Assembly (NCBI GenBank): GCA_005406025.1 | Contig: BGZK01000135.1 | Span: forward strand, 186,001 to 250,000 | DNA length: 64,000 nucleotides | Source of the DNA: Eumeta japonica | Lineage: Eukaryota; Arthropoda; Insecta; Lepidoptera; Psychidae | Direction of reading: 5' to 3' | Shown: in pieces, positions 22,401-35,958 of the stretch | Position numbering within the stretch: the stretch's first letter is position 1 | Layout: every line of letters starts with the position of its first letter | Program-made: the position numbers and the translations under genes | Notes under the pieces: generated by a model | The model's database searches: none | What the model saw: only the letters and a program-made list of their open reading frames with translations | Told to the model about the DNA's origin: nothing

Positions 22401-24823
22401 ATATCGGTTGTCTGTAAATCTTTGTTAAGGTCAAATAGGTCGTCTGCACTTCAGCATCAGGTGCGTTAAACGCAGCGCAATATAAACATGGAGATTTATT
22501 TGGCAATAGATAGATATATAGATAGCAGTAAATGGAGCACCAAAGCCTCTCCCGTTTAGAGAACTCTCCCAAAACCGAACTACGTTGTTTAGTTCCACAA
22601 ATATTATATATAAGTATGTTCAAATATACAATTACTTTTCTTGTGAACACACCCTTCAAGCTTGATTATATTTTTTGAAACACAATTAGTTTTTACGTCA
22701 TGAAATTCAAGTAATTATTCGTATTTTCACAGATCGATTTTACGGTGTTTAATAAAAAAAAATACATTTTGATTTTCACGACTTTTCCGGTGTGCAAAAC
22801 TGTCGCAGTCACAGTAACACCTTTTAAGCAGTGCTGTACTGATATCATTAAAATATCTCATACTTGAATTAATGTTCGTTCGAATGCTAAGTTGACCGGA
22901 CTATTGATGCACTCCGCGTTTCAATTTTAATTATGCTTTTGAAACAGAATTTGAATGAAAATTGCAATTTTCAGCGTATTTCTTATGTTGGAAGATACGA
23001 AGGTTGTTGGATTTCTACTTTGAGATGCAGGAGTCAAAAATTCGTTTGTGGTGATGAGTTTATTTTATTTAGTGGACAAAACCTTCATATCGAATTACAC
23101 ACAAGCATGTGAAGGTTTGTTTATGCATTGAGCTGTATTGAGTCTATGGTTTAACACGCTCTCAGAGAAGAACTGTGGCCTGTAGTGGCATCATATTAAA
23201 TATACAAAATCAAGTTAGTGACAATAAGATCGTTATCGTTTATAACATTGCTTAAAAAGTACTAAAAACAATAATTCCTTATAATGCGTATCAACCGTGA
23301 TATATGTTCATTTTGATGAATGCAAAACCAGTTATTTTATAAACCTCACAAATGAACTCTCTGTATGTTCAAAAAATGCGAAAAATTAATTCAAAATTGA
23401 TAATCTGTCCTGAATAAAGATTTTACAATTTCCTCTCAAAACGTAACTCATCTTTCTGTTGGTAACTCAAAAATAAATAAATTTAGACCGTACATAAATG
23501 ACACCGTAAAAGCGATGAAGCTTTTTCCGGTTTTAGATCCTGATTTAGAGAAAAATCATAAGGCCCATCAAAGCTTTGACTTACCTGAGGTCATGATCCC
23601 TATGGCCCTCCCAGATCCGCCCTTGCTTAGGCGTAGCGTGTATAAGCGTGACCTTTATTCTTTTGTAAGTGTAGACATTTTACGGAAACAATATACATAC
23701 AAAGGATTCTTTTCGTATTCAATCTTAATGTTGTGTAATGTTCATTAAACCTGACTTCGAATTCCGTATTAGGAAAATTGTGAAATAAAGTACTACGTTT
23801 ATGACTTACAAAAAAAACATTACTTTAGTGGTCGATTAATTGGATAACTTAAAAAAAAGGTTAAAAAAAGGTATTATTTGGTGACATATAGAATAAATAA
23901 AATAGGTATAATAAGAAAACTTAATACGTGCTAAAGTATTCAAAACATGTTATACAGAGTACAAAAACAAAAAATTTTGAAATTATTTTTCTTGAATGCA
24001 TTTTAATGCTCTAAATTTAGCAGCGCTAAAGATTTTCCGTTCTCATTATATTTTGCAAAGGGTTCTTGATCACTATTTTAGATAAAAACTCTATCGCGTT
24101 TGAACTCAAATATTTACGTTTTATGGAAAATTTCTTACACCAATGTCGAGGTGCAAGAAATTCAAGTTGAAACTTTTATATGGCTAACATAAGATCAGCC
24201 TTTAATTAATTAGCGCTTCACCTGAAACAATTCAGCCTAGATAGAATCTGGCCCATAAAGTCATACGAAATGGCAAATATGCCCAAGACCGCGCCTAGCG
24301 TTTGTACCGCCATCGCCAGAGCGGAAACGAGGTAGTCGACCATCGGATGGTAACGGCCGATTGCACCACGAGCTTTTTACAAAATAGTAAAACATATAAA
24401 AGTGAAAAACCAACGTATAATATAATTTAAATTTCACAAGTTACATTATGCTACAGTTATTTAGAGTTATTAAATTGTTAAACACAATAGAAAGAAAAAG
24501 AACTTTGGTGATCCACTCTCCCCTCCGTCAGCCCATTCCCCATCACGAGGTCGACAACCCACTTGATAATAAAAAGGTTTTTTTTTCAAATAATACACAA
24601 TATAAATTTAATTTATAAACTTCATAATGTGTAAAAAGTATTATACTTTTGAAAACTTAATAAGTAATAAAAATTTCCAAAATAAAAATATATGTAAATA
24701 AAATTGTAAGTATATTAAAAAAAGCTGTTTTTCTCAAAGCTTAGCTCTCAAAAATTCATCAGTCTATGTAAGAAATCGCATACTTCGACTTATAAAATAT
24801 TATGTAAGAATGGTGATTTTTTT

Positions 24824-24900
24824 GGGTTTGCGGGTGTCCATGGGCTGCGTTATCACCTATCTCCTAACGGCCCGCACGCTTGTTTGCCGTTGAAAATGCT
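24824..24900 (+). repeat. Lepidopteran 'gtgtccatggg' repeat fragment, copy 1
   Basis: GTTTGCGGGTGTCCATGGGC, TGCGTTATCACCTATCTCC, and ACGCTTGTTTGCC follow the order of a repeat very common in lepidopteran genomes. Related fragments lie at about 47740-47865 and 62760-62872. Confidence 0.6.
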
Positions 24901-25179
24901 ATAAAAAAGTATGACAGGAAAACAACTAATCACGAAATTTCGTGACATTCGTAACTATCGTACTCCCACGTTATACTATTTAGCAAACGCAGGTTTTGGT
25001 GCGATTCGTCGTAAATACGCAAACGTCACGGGAGCCGCAAAACCGCCGTGGCGACCGGCGTGGGCGCGGGGCCAAAACCCTCTCGGCCGACCGCCTCGCC
25101 CCGCCGATGTTGCAGTCTTTACGAATTTCAAAGAACGTTACGAGTAAATTCGAGTATCAATTCAATTTTGTCAGTTTCA

Positions 25180-25208
25180 CTGGTGAGTACTTGTTGAGTA
25201 CTCACCAG
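25180..25208. repeat. Perfect 12-bp-arm hairpin
   Basis: CTGGTGAGTACT (25180-25191) and AGTACTCACCAG (25197-25208) are exact reverse complements around TGTTG. A weaker AAACCC/GGGTTT pair follows just downstream. It lies at the edge of a GC-rich patch (25020-25115). Confidence 0.9.
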
Positions 25209-26707
25209 GGTGGTGAGAAACCCTGTTGGCCGACAAAAGGGTTTGTCGATACCGTGACGATGATATATATATATATATATGTATATACGCGTACTATAAT
25301 CAATATATAGAAAATTCGAATATACAGTTAGAAAATTCGAATTTGAGTTAATGTTTTTAGTTTTGTTCATCAGTTATCATACACTTATTTGAGGATCCGA
25401 CGATGAGAATGATATCACTGAATCTCAACCGTACAGCTATTAAGCGAGTTGAGTTTTATTGTTGAATTCATTAGATAGACCTAGTTGTAAACTGAAAAAA
25501 TTGTCTGTCCGGTGTCATAGTGACAGCAAAACGTTTGATTTTGATCAATATTAATATTTATAATAATATTAATTGATGTGGATATGTCTGTTTTCATTTG
25601 TAATAAGGATCATTTTTTGAAAAGGAGTTGATGTACAACGCCATCTTTTAGTGTAACGTGAACACAATCGTGTACAAAGTCAAAAAAGTCGTTAAGTATG
25701 AATCTATATTTTTTTTAATCACTGCTTGGATATTCTCAAGCAAATAAGAAATTTCCAGCTGTAGTGGAACCTGGCATTAGAATTCCAATTTATGTACTGA
25801 TTTCAACTCTGACATATCAAAATGAATCACTTCGCAATTTCATGAAAGAAGAGTTCGTCATCTTTAGTTTGAAGGAAACTCAGTTTAAAACATTAATTCG
25901 TATTGTTCTTCCTAATATCCGAATATCCTTTTATTACGGCTGTATCAAAGATACAGTTAACCAGTGATTATAATATTTAATTTTAACCTTAAAAAAAGAA
26001 AGGTATCATATCAAACAACATGCAACGGGCATTATGGGGTCAAATGCGCCAATAAAGGAGAAACAATTGTAACAAATTATGACACTCATATAGAATAGAC
26101 AAATTAACGAATTGATATACTAATAGAAAAAGAAATGGTGAGGCGTATGACCATCTATCTTTTTAAAATGTCAAAAACAATTATAATGTATTTTTAAACA
26201 ATTTTAAAATATATTTCTACAGTCTTGGACTATCATTTGCAAATACATATATGTCACTTATTGGAATTTAACTTGAAAGTCAATTTTCCTTTCGATTTAT
26301 TTGAGTAGTTATATTCCTTAGTATCAATTTCACTGAAGTCTATGAGGGCCATAGCACCAAAACTCGAAAATTGGGACGATTATGGAAATAACTTAGCGCC
26401 CTTCTCTCTGGCAAAGCCTTTTTACATACAAATCTGGGAAGGGTACTACTAATAAAACATAGTTTGAAGATGAAGTTTCCTAAATTATGACGCCGTTGGA
26501 AAATTATTATATTAAAAAAAATAGTATAATATCAAATATTTAAAGTGTAAAAAATAATGAAATTAAAAGTATATAGTATTATTTCGGCGCAATAAATTGG
26601 CCTATTCATTTGTGATGTGTGTTTACATACGTATACGTATACATTATTATTAATACGTATTATTACTAACATGTATACATGCTCTTCCGGAAATCTTGTG
26701 TATAGGC

Positions 26708-26809
<102 letters not shown>

Positions 26810-27139
26810 GCGTAATAAAACAGTAGAACTGAGTGTGTTCATTATCATGTTCAATATTCATTAAAGATATATATGAAAATAGGAGATATAAATGTTGTTA
26901 AGAAAACAAAATATGTTAAAAATTTTTGTCTGTTTTCTGTTCAGCACTATCTCTAAAAACGGATTTTAATGTGGTTTTCAAAGATAGATAGAGCTTGTCT
27001 TGGAGCAGACCAGAGCCTGTATTTAATTTAAATCGGATGTCAGAAAAAAGTTATCTTCAGGAGAGAGGTGTAGCTTTCACAAATAGATAGCTACACTATC
27101 CCAAAACAATATAGTTTATTTTTATACTAGCATTTGTCT

Positions 27140-27345
27140 TAGCTTCATACGAATTTGTATCAAGGGCGGTACCGGAATCGAAAGTGGGACAAAATCAAAA
27201 GCCAGGACCGCGACCGAAATTGAGAACGGGATTGGAGTCAAAATCAAGCGTGGGACCGGAATTAGAATCAAGAGCCTGACCAGGGTCAAAATCAAGAACA
27301 GCACCGGAACCAGCAAGGAAAGCGGGAATCAGATTGGGATTGACA
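27140..27345 (-). repeat. Degenerate 'gattccggtccc' mini-repeat array, copy 1
   Basis: On the plus strand the sequence is a diverged run of units such as GGACCGGAATTAGAATC, GGGATTGGAGTCAAAATC and GCACCGGAACCAGC. Reversed, it is a pyrimidine-rich GATTC-C-GGTCCC run. Related arrays lie at 31615-31770, 34870-34940 and 47155-47320, on the plus strand. A 'tagctgtgcccgcgac' motif lies nearby at 27441-27457. The imperfect repeat gives spurious frames rich in P, V, L and I. Confidence 0.65.
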
Positions 27346-27440
27346 CCAAGATCTATCCATATGATGACGAAGGATTCCATTTTATGTCCATGTGAGGAAG
27401 CAGCACGTGGTAATTAAATAATGTGAAAAATTTATTCAAA

Positions 27441-27475
27441 ACTAGCTGTGCCCGCGACGTACACGTGTGTCGAAT
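27441..27475 (+). repeat. 'tagctttcgcccgcgac' repeat-family fragment
   Basis: ACTAGCTGTGCCCGCGACG matches a dispersed lepidopteran repeat end. Other fragments in the window: 31872-31895, 34791-34820, 47084-47117 and 58450-58483. Boundaries of the complete elements cannot be fixed here. Confidence 0.6.
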
Positions 27476-28954
27476 CTAGAACTAAAGTGTTATTCATAAA
27501 GTAATTTTTATCCACTGAACCGTTTCATTAATATCCTATTGTTGTAAAGTTATTAACACATCGCTTAAAAAATTTCCCGATTAAAAAAATAAGTGGTACG
27601 GACCAAATTTCTAGTATCATTTAAATCGGTGAAATTGCGGAGTTCCACTTTTTTGTCATTATCCTTTGGAAATAAGATATTTTCTCTACGTAAAAAATAT
27701 CTCATATTATTAACACAGATCCTAAAGAACTTTCGAAAGAAATTTTATCAAAATAAATTTAGTAATTTCTTCATGATGCCTGTTTGAGAATTCAAAAATT
27801 GGTGATCTGTATTCTGAATCGATGACTAGCTACAAAATCACTTAAAATTTACAAAAAATATATAATGTAGAATATTTACTTTAAACACATTTTTAGATAT
27901 TTTGGGTATTCCGTGTATTTTTTCGTTTCCTAACTTAAAAAATACATTTTATTTGTATCAAGACCTCTTTGTATACAACATTCTTCGTCTTCTTAATGGG
28001 CGTAGGTTGTTTCTCCGTCGTCCACAGCTGGATATTGTTTCAAAGACAAAAACGCTTGTGGATCACCCTTAGACAATAGAGATATGCCATTATGGACTTT
28101 TTTGCATGTCTTTTTAAGATCTACAATTACATAGCACATTAATTTTATACATCTCTTATGGCTCACTTAACATAAGCCATTTAAGAGTCACAAAAGCGTA
28201 TTTTTTTCAACTTAATTCACCATTAGCGTCATTGCTTATTTCGTACGTTGCTTCATGTAATAAAATATATCCTGTACTTTAGCCAGATGTCATATTATGA
28301 ATGAAAAAAAGTATTAAATTGGATGAGTGGTTTTCGCGTGACGAGGATAGAAACGAACAGACAGTTGGAGAGACGTTGAGTTTTATAATATGTACTTATG
28401 TAAACTTTTCGATTTATATCAATCAATGTTGTTTTTTGCACAATTTATTCGTTTGCAATGTATTGTATGTTGTAGAAGAGTACATTTAAAGACGGCGACA
28501 ATGTAATTCATTTCATTTTTCCCATTTAATGCCCAACATTAACAACAAAAATAAATGTGTGCAAACTGCGTTGGTCAATATCACTGCTATCAATAAATAT
28601 ATCACAGGCATACAAAAAACTTAAACTTTCATATGTTTGTTCTACTTTTTATCGTTATAATGAACTTAGATAGAAGATAAACATAACTTATTTGTTTGTC
28701 AACCTATTGTAATGAAACAAAAATCTACATTTATATAGCTTAAGCTGTTTTTGATATTAGCGTGCACAAACGCATAGACAAACATTCTAAGAAGTATTTT
28801 GGCTTCGGTAACGAGTAAAATATGTATAATTTGATTTTTTTTAAATAATATTTAATGGTTCATTTAATAATAATATTTACACGGTTCATTTACAATTTTA
28901 TTATATGTAAAGATCGCCATCAAACACCGCCAACAAAATTGGCAAAATCGTGAT

Positions 28955-29100
28955 AGTTGCCTGTACGTTGCCACGTAGTGCTGGAACGACTTACCAGCAC
29001 CTATTAGAAATTCAAGCTCTGTCCCTCTTTCAAAAGTCCTTAAAGGCTTATTTACTACATATACAAAGAAGTTTTATATAAAAGTTCGTACTGAAATTGA
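28955..29100 (+). pseudogene. LINE reverse transcriptase C-terminal fragment
   Basis: From 28982 the frame reads WNDLPAPIRNSSSVPLSKVL then KGLFTTYTKKF. WN-LP--IR-S-S---FK--LK is the conserved C-terminal motif of CR1/jockey-type reverse transcriptases. A stop lies immediately upstream (ACGTAG). Only the 3' end survives. Confidence 0.65.
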
Positions 29101-29838
29101 ATTATCTATGATTTCATTGTTTGTGTAGTTCTGAAGCTATTTATAGATAAAATACTATTTATAGATAAATAAGACCACATTTCATTCAGCCACATACAGT
29201 TGTATACTTCAGGCAACATTAACATTTTTAAGTATGTATATCAACTGATTTCATTTTGTGACTGTATATGATTATTTTGTTTTGATACCAGCGATGCTAC
29301 TATGCAATACACGAGCTAAATGTCACGGTGGGATTAGCGTTGTAAAAGTGACCAATACAATTTAATGCTGAGTGACAATCTTTTTTGAAGATAACATAAT
29401 ATTGTTCTAATAATTTAAATTAATGCACAAACATTTGTATATGTAGATCAAAATACAATTTTTTTCTCTCTTCAAAAAAATATATCACCGACAGACAGGA
29501 TCTCGGTACAGTTTTATTATAAGCATAGATGTGTCAAGTCGTTTTCGATATCTTATAGATTGTACGGGCAGACTTTGAAGACAACTATAGCACTCGCACT
29601 TAACTACTTTTATGGAATTAAAGTCTGCCTGATTCAGTTGCAAACAAGTTTTTGGCTATTCCTTTTCAACGCTGAATTTGCTTGTAGTTATATAATGTAA
29701 TAACTAAAATTTGCGTCTATATTGTAGACAGGTGAGATGCATGACGCTTTAAAAGGAAATCAGTATAGTCGATGTATGGATTGAAAAAGTATTATGACGA
29801 TTACAAGCGGATCACTTTGCGTTGGACGAGTTACGTGC

Positions 29839-30048
29839 CTTGGAAGACGTGAGCAGCATGAGCGTGGACCGCTCGAGCACGTTGCGCGCGGCGGCCACCT
29901 GCGCGCGCCGCCTCTCGTCCCTCAAGTCCGCCCTCCTCTCGGCGGTGAGCCTCGCCAGCTCCACCATCCCCCCGCCGAACTCCGTGAACGCCCGCACGAA
30001 CTCGGCGAAGTTCGAGACGGACTCCAGCCGGTCTAGCGATCGCGCCAC
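29839..30048 (-). CDS. alpha-Catulin: alpha-catulin exon B
   Basis: Acceptor CTCTTCCATCAG precedes GTGGCGCGA. The exon is 210 nt, 70 codons, phase 0 at both ends. It encodes VARSLDRLESVSNFAEFVRA, then FTEFGGGMVELARLT, a charged RRADLRDERRRAQ helix, and AAARNVLERSTLMLLTSSK. Each block aligns with catulin, for example the FVQIFSQFGNEMVEF and AAARAVLEKCTMMLLTASK segments of the vertebrate protein. The 3' boundary is unusual. The frame requires splicing after AAG at 29839, where the intron begins GCACGT. The next GT (GTAACT, four bases further in) would throw the downstream exon out of frame. I therefore call a GC donor. Confidence 0.93.
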
Positions 30049-31009
30049 CTGATGGAAGAGTTTAAAAGCAGACGCGATCCTGTTACATTTTCATGCTTAA
30101 GAATATATTATGGATTAATGAGAAGTAATCTATTGAAATACACTTATAGATATTTTGTAATATTTATTGCATGCTTCATAACGCGAAGCGTTTAAGTTGT
30201 GTTTTACTCTTGACTTTCAAGGTCAAGCAATTTTCTGGACTTAAATTGCCTCTATTGTATACATTTAATGTGGTAATTTTAGGGTAATACGAGTACACGT
30301 AGATATACATAAAAAATACATTAGTACCATATTTGATATTTATTTTTTATTATGATATTATTTGCATAAATAACCATTTATTCTGTTTAATATAAAAAAA
30401 AAACCGTTCGAAAAAGTTTCCTTTGACATCGGGCTCTGTGTTAATAGATCCTGTATCTCACGTTAACGACCCAAAAACTTCACGTATCGGAACCATTTTT
30501 TATGAGTTTTAGGACCATTGGGAGTAGTTTCATATTAATTACTATTAATCTAATCCGTGTGATTTATTCTTAAAAATTATATTTGTTAAAATTCATTATG
30601 ATACGCATGTGTTTGTTCTGACGTGAAATTGTGAATTGCGTTAACGTATTATGATATCGCTCTTCGTTTGCAGATATCACTATGAGTTGTTTACTGGTTT
30701 TTTCATATCAATTCTTCATAATCATAATTTTTTGTTCCTACTTCGTTTTACGTTACACGTTGACGATATAATTTATTTTTTGTCAAAGATTAAATGAAGC
30801 GTGCCTTTTTGAATTTTCCAAATACTTTTTAAAAATATTTTCACATAAAAATGACACAATTTCTAAACATTGGTTTCCGAAATTAAAATTACAATTCATA
30901 TTTTGTTTTCATTCTTAGGATCTCCTTGAAGCGTCCAGAACAGAGAACTCTGATTGCATAGCTGAAATCAGAGGACTACATTACTGAAACATTTTACACC
31001 AAGCTTTCT

Positions 31010-31170
31010 GGGTCCGAGCCTCTACACACGTACATACTGGCGCGTGCCGTGTTTGACCTGCGGCCTCTTTTCATTTATTTTGGGATTGCCATTAGCCCTG
31101 GAGCGCCGCTGATGGGCGCCCGCCGCCCGCGCCCGTTCGCGCCGCCGGACTGGTCAACAATGCGATCAGC
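31010..31170. promoter_or_regulatory. GC-rich intronic island 5
   Basis: ACTGGCGCGTGCCGTGTTTG, ATGGGCGCCCGCCGCCCGCG and CGCCGCCGGACTGGTCAAC stand out in the exon A-B intron. No catulin-like or other coding signature. Regulatory role is inferred from composition. Confidence 0.3.
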
Positions 31171-31614
31171 GCAGGTTATGGTGTGCGTTTTCATTTGTTG
31201 CAGCATCTGTGTTTGGTCGTTTTCGGTAAGCGCACGAACTAAGCTAACTTTCAATGATTTTAGAGTTATTTTTCACTATTCTTAAATAACTGTTGACGTA
31301 TTGAATTCACGTCAGCTGGTTCGAATAAAAAAGTTATTTAAAGATACATATTGGCTATACTCTTCATATACCTTAATTCGTACAGGCCGTTGCGTATATT
31401 AAAAAAACAATGTTTATAAACATATACGGAAATATAATAGGGCAGTGTAACCTAAGCGTAAAGTTCTTTATACATTAAACTATCTGGCCCGGTAGACGTT
31501 GTTCTGGTATATCTGTTAGGTGACTTATCTGTATAGTATATGTGCGCAAATCTCCCCAAGTAAAAATAAAATAAATTCGTTCATCTTTTACGTATCGATT
31601 GACCTTACTACTAA

Positions 31615-31895
31615 TCTCAATTCTGTTCTCAGTTTCGATTTCGATCCCAGTGCAGCTCCTAATTACGATTTCGGTTGCGCTATCAATTCTGATTCTGGTC
31701 CCATTCTAGATTTTACTACCCGTTCCGTTTTCTATTTCGATTCCGCTACCGGTCACAATTTAAATTCGGACATATTTTAGCATCACAACAAACTGTATAT
31801 AAGCCAGATTATTCTGAAATGGTGTTATATTTGTATATATTAAAGTAGTTTAGATTTGGTTTAGTTTCACAAATACGCGGCTTCGCCCGCATGGA
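31615..31895 (+). repeat. Degenerate 'gattcc' array copy 2 plus 'cttcgcccgcatgg' fragment
   Basis: TTTCGATTTCGATCCCAGTG through TTTCGATTCCGCTACCGG (31615-31770) is the plus-strand version of the array at 27140-27345. It is followed at 31872-31895 by ACGCGGCTTCGCCCGCATGG of the 'tagctttcgcccgcg' family. Confidence 0.6.
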
Positions 31896-34429
31896 TTAAT
31901 CTACTTTATTTCTTTTTTTGTTAATACCTAAACTTCTGATACTATATTCTGCATTAAGTAATAAACGCCCATCTTCAGGATGAAACCAATCTCTCTGGGA
32001 TATTTCGTCAATTGGGTCAGCGATTTAGTCATGAAAATGTGACAAACATATAGACTCCAGATACGCTTTTTGTTCACTATTCCAGCCCTTCCCCCTTTAT
32101 CAGCTTTATATTAGTAGTAGCTATCGCATCGTGGTTACCGCGATTGCTCCCGCACCGCCTATATTACGCCTCCGGCCACTCTTTCGCTCCTGGTTTGTTC
32201 CAATCTTAACAATTCCTCCAGGACCCTAAACGACCAACACAGCAAATACCAGAAAACCGAAAACTTCCGCAAAACTAAGATTTTCAGTCATTTTTATCGA
32301 ATTTTTATCTCGGAATTTTTAATAATAATGCAGCTTATATTCTTTACCTTGCATTAAGCTATATTTAAGCCACATTTCATTGACATTAGTTAAATTATGA
32401 GTGTGCTTTTTGATATTACAAAATACAACTACGAAACCAGCAGCAATTGTAAATGTAGCTCTGAGCTAATAAAATAAACTTGTGCTGTACTATAAGCGTT
32501 CTTAAAATTCACGGAAGTCTAAAATACGTATCCTGTATATTTTATCTTATATATTTCCATACAAAATTTTATTGAAATTTATTAAACCATTGGGGTTTTT
32601 AGTCATCCTCACAAAATCCTAAACAATGTATCGTGGGTCATTTAAATATTACGTAAACAGAATGTGTGTAATCATTAAACCCCTCCTCCTCCTCTTTGTC
32701 AGCAAAAGTAAGCAGAGCTTTTTCCCCCTTCTTTTTTCTTATATAAAAATTGGTATATTTTTTTGTTATTCATGAGCAGCAGATAGTTATCAAGCCTAGA
32801 CTAAAGAATTTAGAGACTATAATGGAATTTAAAATGAATTTAATGTTCAGTCTAGCAAATTACTATTTAAATATATTGTTGACATGTGAACGTGAATAAG
32901 CGTTAATTTATTCTATCAAAATTTTGGAATAATTTGAACAATTGCAAAATGGATCAATGGCCAAAGAATACAGATGCAAAAGAGAAGTTGTATGCACAGT
33001 TGCTTAATACTTTAAAATCGAAACAAGGCTCAAATTGCATTTGTATCAAATTTTGAAATACAATTTTACAGTACCTAAACAAAAATAAGCGAAAAAAAAT
33101 TATCATCTGACGTTTCAATGGAAAGATCGTAAGAAAAAGGTTAATTTTTAAATACAATTAGTACAAGAATCATTAATTTTGTTACTGGGACACAATTATG
33201 ACTTAATTTTTATAATTTTTAAGTGCTATTTTAAAACAATAAATCGGTGGAGCAGTTTAAAATTATTTATAATCGTTTTTTGTTTGAATGTATGAACAGA
33301 ATCGTGAATATTTTTCTGCAAAATAAGAATTAAATGTGGTAATAACATGAGATTATATTTAATAAAAATGTTTGTATTATATTATTGATTTAAATATATA
33401 TTAAAGAACTTGACAATTTCTAAGATGTGTAGAGTATAGTAAAACAAATGTTCCTTATTATTTGATCGCAAAACCAGGTGACGATTCATTATACAATCAA
33501 ATATTGTTGATTTTATTGTAATTGTTGATGAATATCAATATTTTTGTATGCTGTATGCAATTTGTTAAAAAGAAATCAAATATGAGACATATCAATTTTC
33601 TTAAAATGGTTTAAGTTATTGTACAATTGTTTTTAGGTGTGATTTTAATATTGTATGAAAATAAAAGTTTTATAAATAACAAAGGTGACTCTATTAGAAA
33701 AACAAGAGACTCTATTGGTAAGAGAACGACTATTAAAATAACAGAAATTTATGGTGTTTTGGTCTAGATGGTGCATAAAATAAAAATAAATAAATAAATA
33801 GTATATTATCAAGTCCTCATTATAATACACGATTAAGCACGTCATAAATAAACTAAATTTCGCTTAATGAAAATAAGAAATACCATTTTTTTACAAAGGT
33901 TTTATCGTGTTCGTTATGCATTTTTTCATTTGAACATTAAAATGGAAAGATTCAGGAAACTACACTGAACTCAATGAGTGCTAAACAACTTGTTGTAGCA
34001 TTCATTTACCGCGTAAGTTTTTAAACGCGGGATTGTGTATCTTCTCTCTTTAATACTTCTTTGCAAAAACAGCCATTGACTAATAACACATCAAATTCAA
34101 AGATCCGCAATTGTATCAGAACGAATAAATTTAGACGAGTGAAAGATGCTCGCCGTAATCCCTGACTGCGGTTTTATCTCACTTAACGATAAATCACCGC
34201 GTGAAAGCGAGTAAACAATCAAGTGAATATCTGAACATGCTTTTGATTTTCAAGCATAGACAAGTACAGTTGTCATGTGTTCAAATTAGAGTACAGTAAA
34301 TTATTTAGAAAAATCCGTGACTCGAAATAAATAAATATTCCTGAGATAATCACTATCCAGCACCTGTTCCCCATGTCATCAAAAATAAGTAAAGCAAGGA
34401 GCCCCGCCACCTGCGGTGCTTACGTCATA

Positions 34430-34945
34430 CTTGGATGGCCCCTTGTATATCCTTTCATTGGTTTCCATCTATCTGCATATCAGTTTTTAGTAATATCGCT
34501 TTAAGTATAGTGCTCTTAGTAATTCTCACTGAACTTTAAAAACATATTGTATGTTCTGTTGTCCTTTCATTAGATTCAAGTTACCTCCAAGCTAAACTTT
34601 ATTGAAAACGGTTAAACGATTAAGGTTCTTAGTAAATCTTAAGGCACCTTAAAAATATATTGTAAATAATTTCATTGGCGTCCAGCTATCCCCGTACTAA
34701 ATTTTATTGAAATAGTTTTAGCTATAAGCGTTCGTAGTGATTCTCATGGAACCCTAAATTATAATTGAATCCTTAATTTTTTATTGTACATTGCTTTCGC
34801 TCGCGACTCCGCCCGTTCATACCTAAAATGAATTTTTACAATTTTTATACCGTCTGACGACCCTGTGTTCATCATGACGCCGAACCCGAAACTCGTCCTC
34901 TATTACGTCTCGGTCTAGGCCTCGATCCCGATTTATTATTCTATT
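34430..34945 (+). repeat. Decayed lepidopteran LINE/SINE-like tail with array copy 3
   Basis: Sentences such as 'ccaagctaaactttattgaa', 'aacggttaaacgattaagg' and 'tactaaattttattgaaata' repeat the pattern seen in old lepidopteran repeats. They are followed by TTGCTTTCGCTCGCGACTCC (34791-34810) and a short GATCCCGATT-type array (34870-34940). Confidence 0.45.
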
Positions 34946-35284
34946 TTTAAGGATTTTCTAACTATCGCACAAGAACTCTAAATATTTCCTAGATAAAAGT
35001 ATTCCGAATATAACTCAGTAATCTCTTCTAACTTCCAGTGAAAGTCGCATCGAAAGCTTAGCAGTTCCGAAGACACTCCGAAGGAACAGAGAGACAAAAT
35101 TTTTTGTAGAGGTTACTTTTTTTAATACAAATCTTATTCTGATAATTATAAACGCAACAAAAAAAAATCGGCCTAATTGGTCGAGCCGTTTTCAACCGAT
35201 GCTCTACATACATGCGGCTATTGATTCTTATTTATATAGATAACGCGATCGTGTGCGGCTTTGGACATAAGCAATATTGTAGTA

Positions 35285-35400
35285 GTGGACCTGAGTGTAG
35301 GTGCCCTGTGAGGCATCCGGCCTCCGTGCTTAGTCTCGCAAATGAGGGTTCGCGTTCGATTCCAAATTGGATTACGAGTAAAATTCAAGCTCGCGTAAAA
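35285..35400 (+). repeat. tRNA-derived SINE-like fragment
   Basis: GAGGCATCCGGCCTCCGTGC and GAGGGTTCGCGTTCGATTCC resemble a degenerate tRNA body ending in a B-box-like GTTCGATTCC. No acceptor-stem pairing or anticodon loop can be built, so this is not called a tRNA gene. Confidence 0.35.
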
Positions 35401-35803
35401 CAAGAGACTATGATTTCTTTGGCAAAGTTGTTCTAAAAAAAAAGGAGATTATGAATATTTGCGGAGAGACACCTGATCGATTCGATACGGTATATTGTAA
35501 TTTCTTAACGTTGACTGATTTGACGTTGTTGTTCAAAGTGGATATTAAATATTTAAGGGAATAAAAATAAAACGTGGTCGGTATTTATTTTCCTAAAAAA
35601 AAATATTAATTTTTCCTATACATATACCGTAGTTTTACTTATTTTTTTTTAATTTTGCTCATATTTTGATCCAATATAAATTTGGATTATGTGTTTTATT
35701 AATAAGTACCTATGGTTGGACATTGATCATGAATCATAAACTTATTATGATATAGGTGTTATATATTAAATGCACTGTAACGTTAACATTACGCGGGTGA
35801 TAC

Positions 35804-35958
35804 CTTGTCTTTGGCGAGTAGCAGCTGGCGCACGACGACCATGTCGGCCAACAGCAGCACGCGTGTTACGGCGGCCAGCAGCGCGCGCGCCGCCGCCACC
35901 AGCCCCGCGCCCTCGCCGGCCGCGCCGGTGCCACTGCATACGCGCTCGATAGCACGAC
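35804..35958 (-). CDS. alpha-Catulin: alpha-catulin exon A (first visible exon)
   Basis: This exon follows an AG acceptor (CATGTCAG) and ends GACAAG before donor GTATCA. It is 155 nt: two bases that complete a split codon, then 51 codons. The product reads RAIERVC, then an Ala/Gly-rich stretch (SGTGAAGEGAG), then RVLLLADMVVVRQLL. It ends AKDK. The LLLAD block and the AIERVC lead-in are conserved in catulins, in the N-terminal vinculin-homology helices. The upstream exon must end in phase 1 and encode the helices before 'AAIERIC'; I could not find it between 35959 and 64000. GC content is very high compared with the flanking introns. The Gly/Ala linker is looser than in vertebrate catulin but in frame. 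Confidence 0.9.

Larger units (their letters stand above)
30049..35803. other. Intron between exons A and B (5.8 kb)
   Basis: Donor GTATCA, acceptor TTCCATCAG. Contains the GC island, repeat arrays and SINE-like fragment listed separately. The remainder is AT-rich with nothing recognised. Confidence 0.6.

Noticed and set aside
35285..35400. Candidate tRNA gene
   Set aside because: Only a B-box-like segment is convincing; the cloverleaf cannot be formed.
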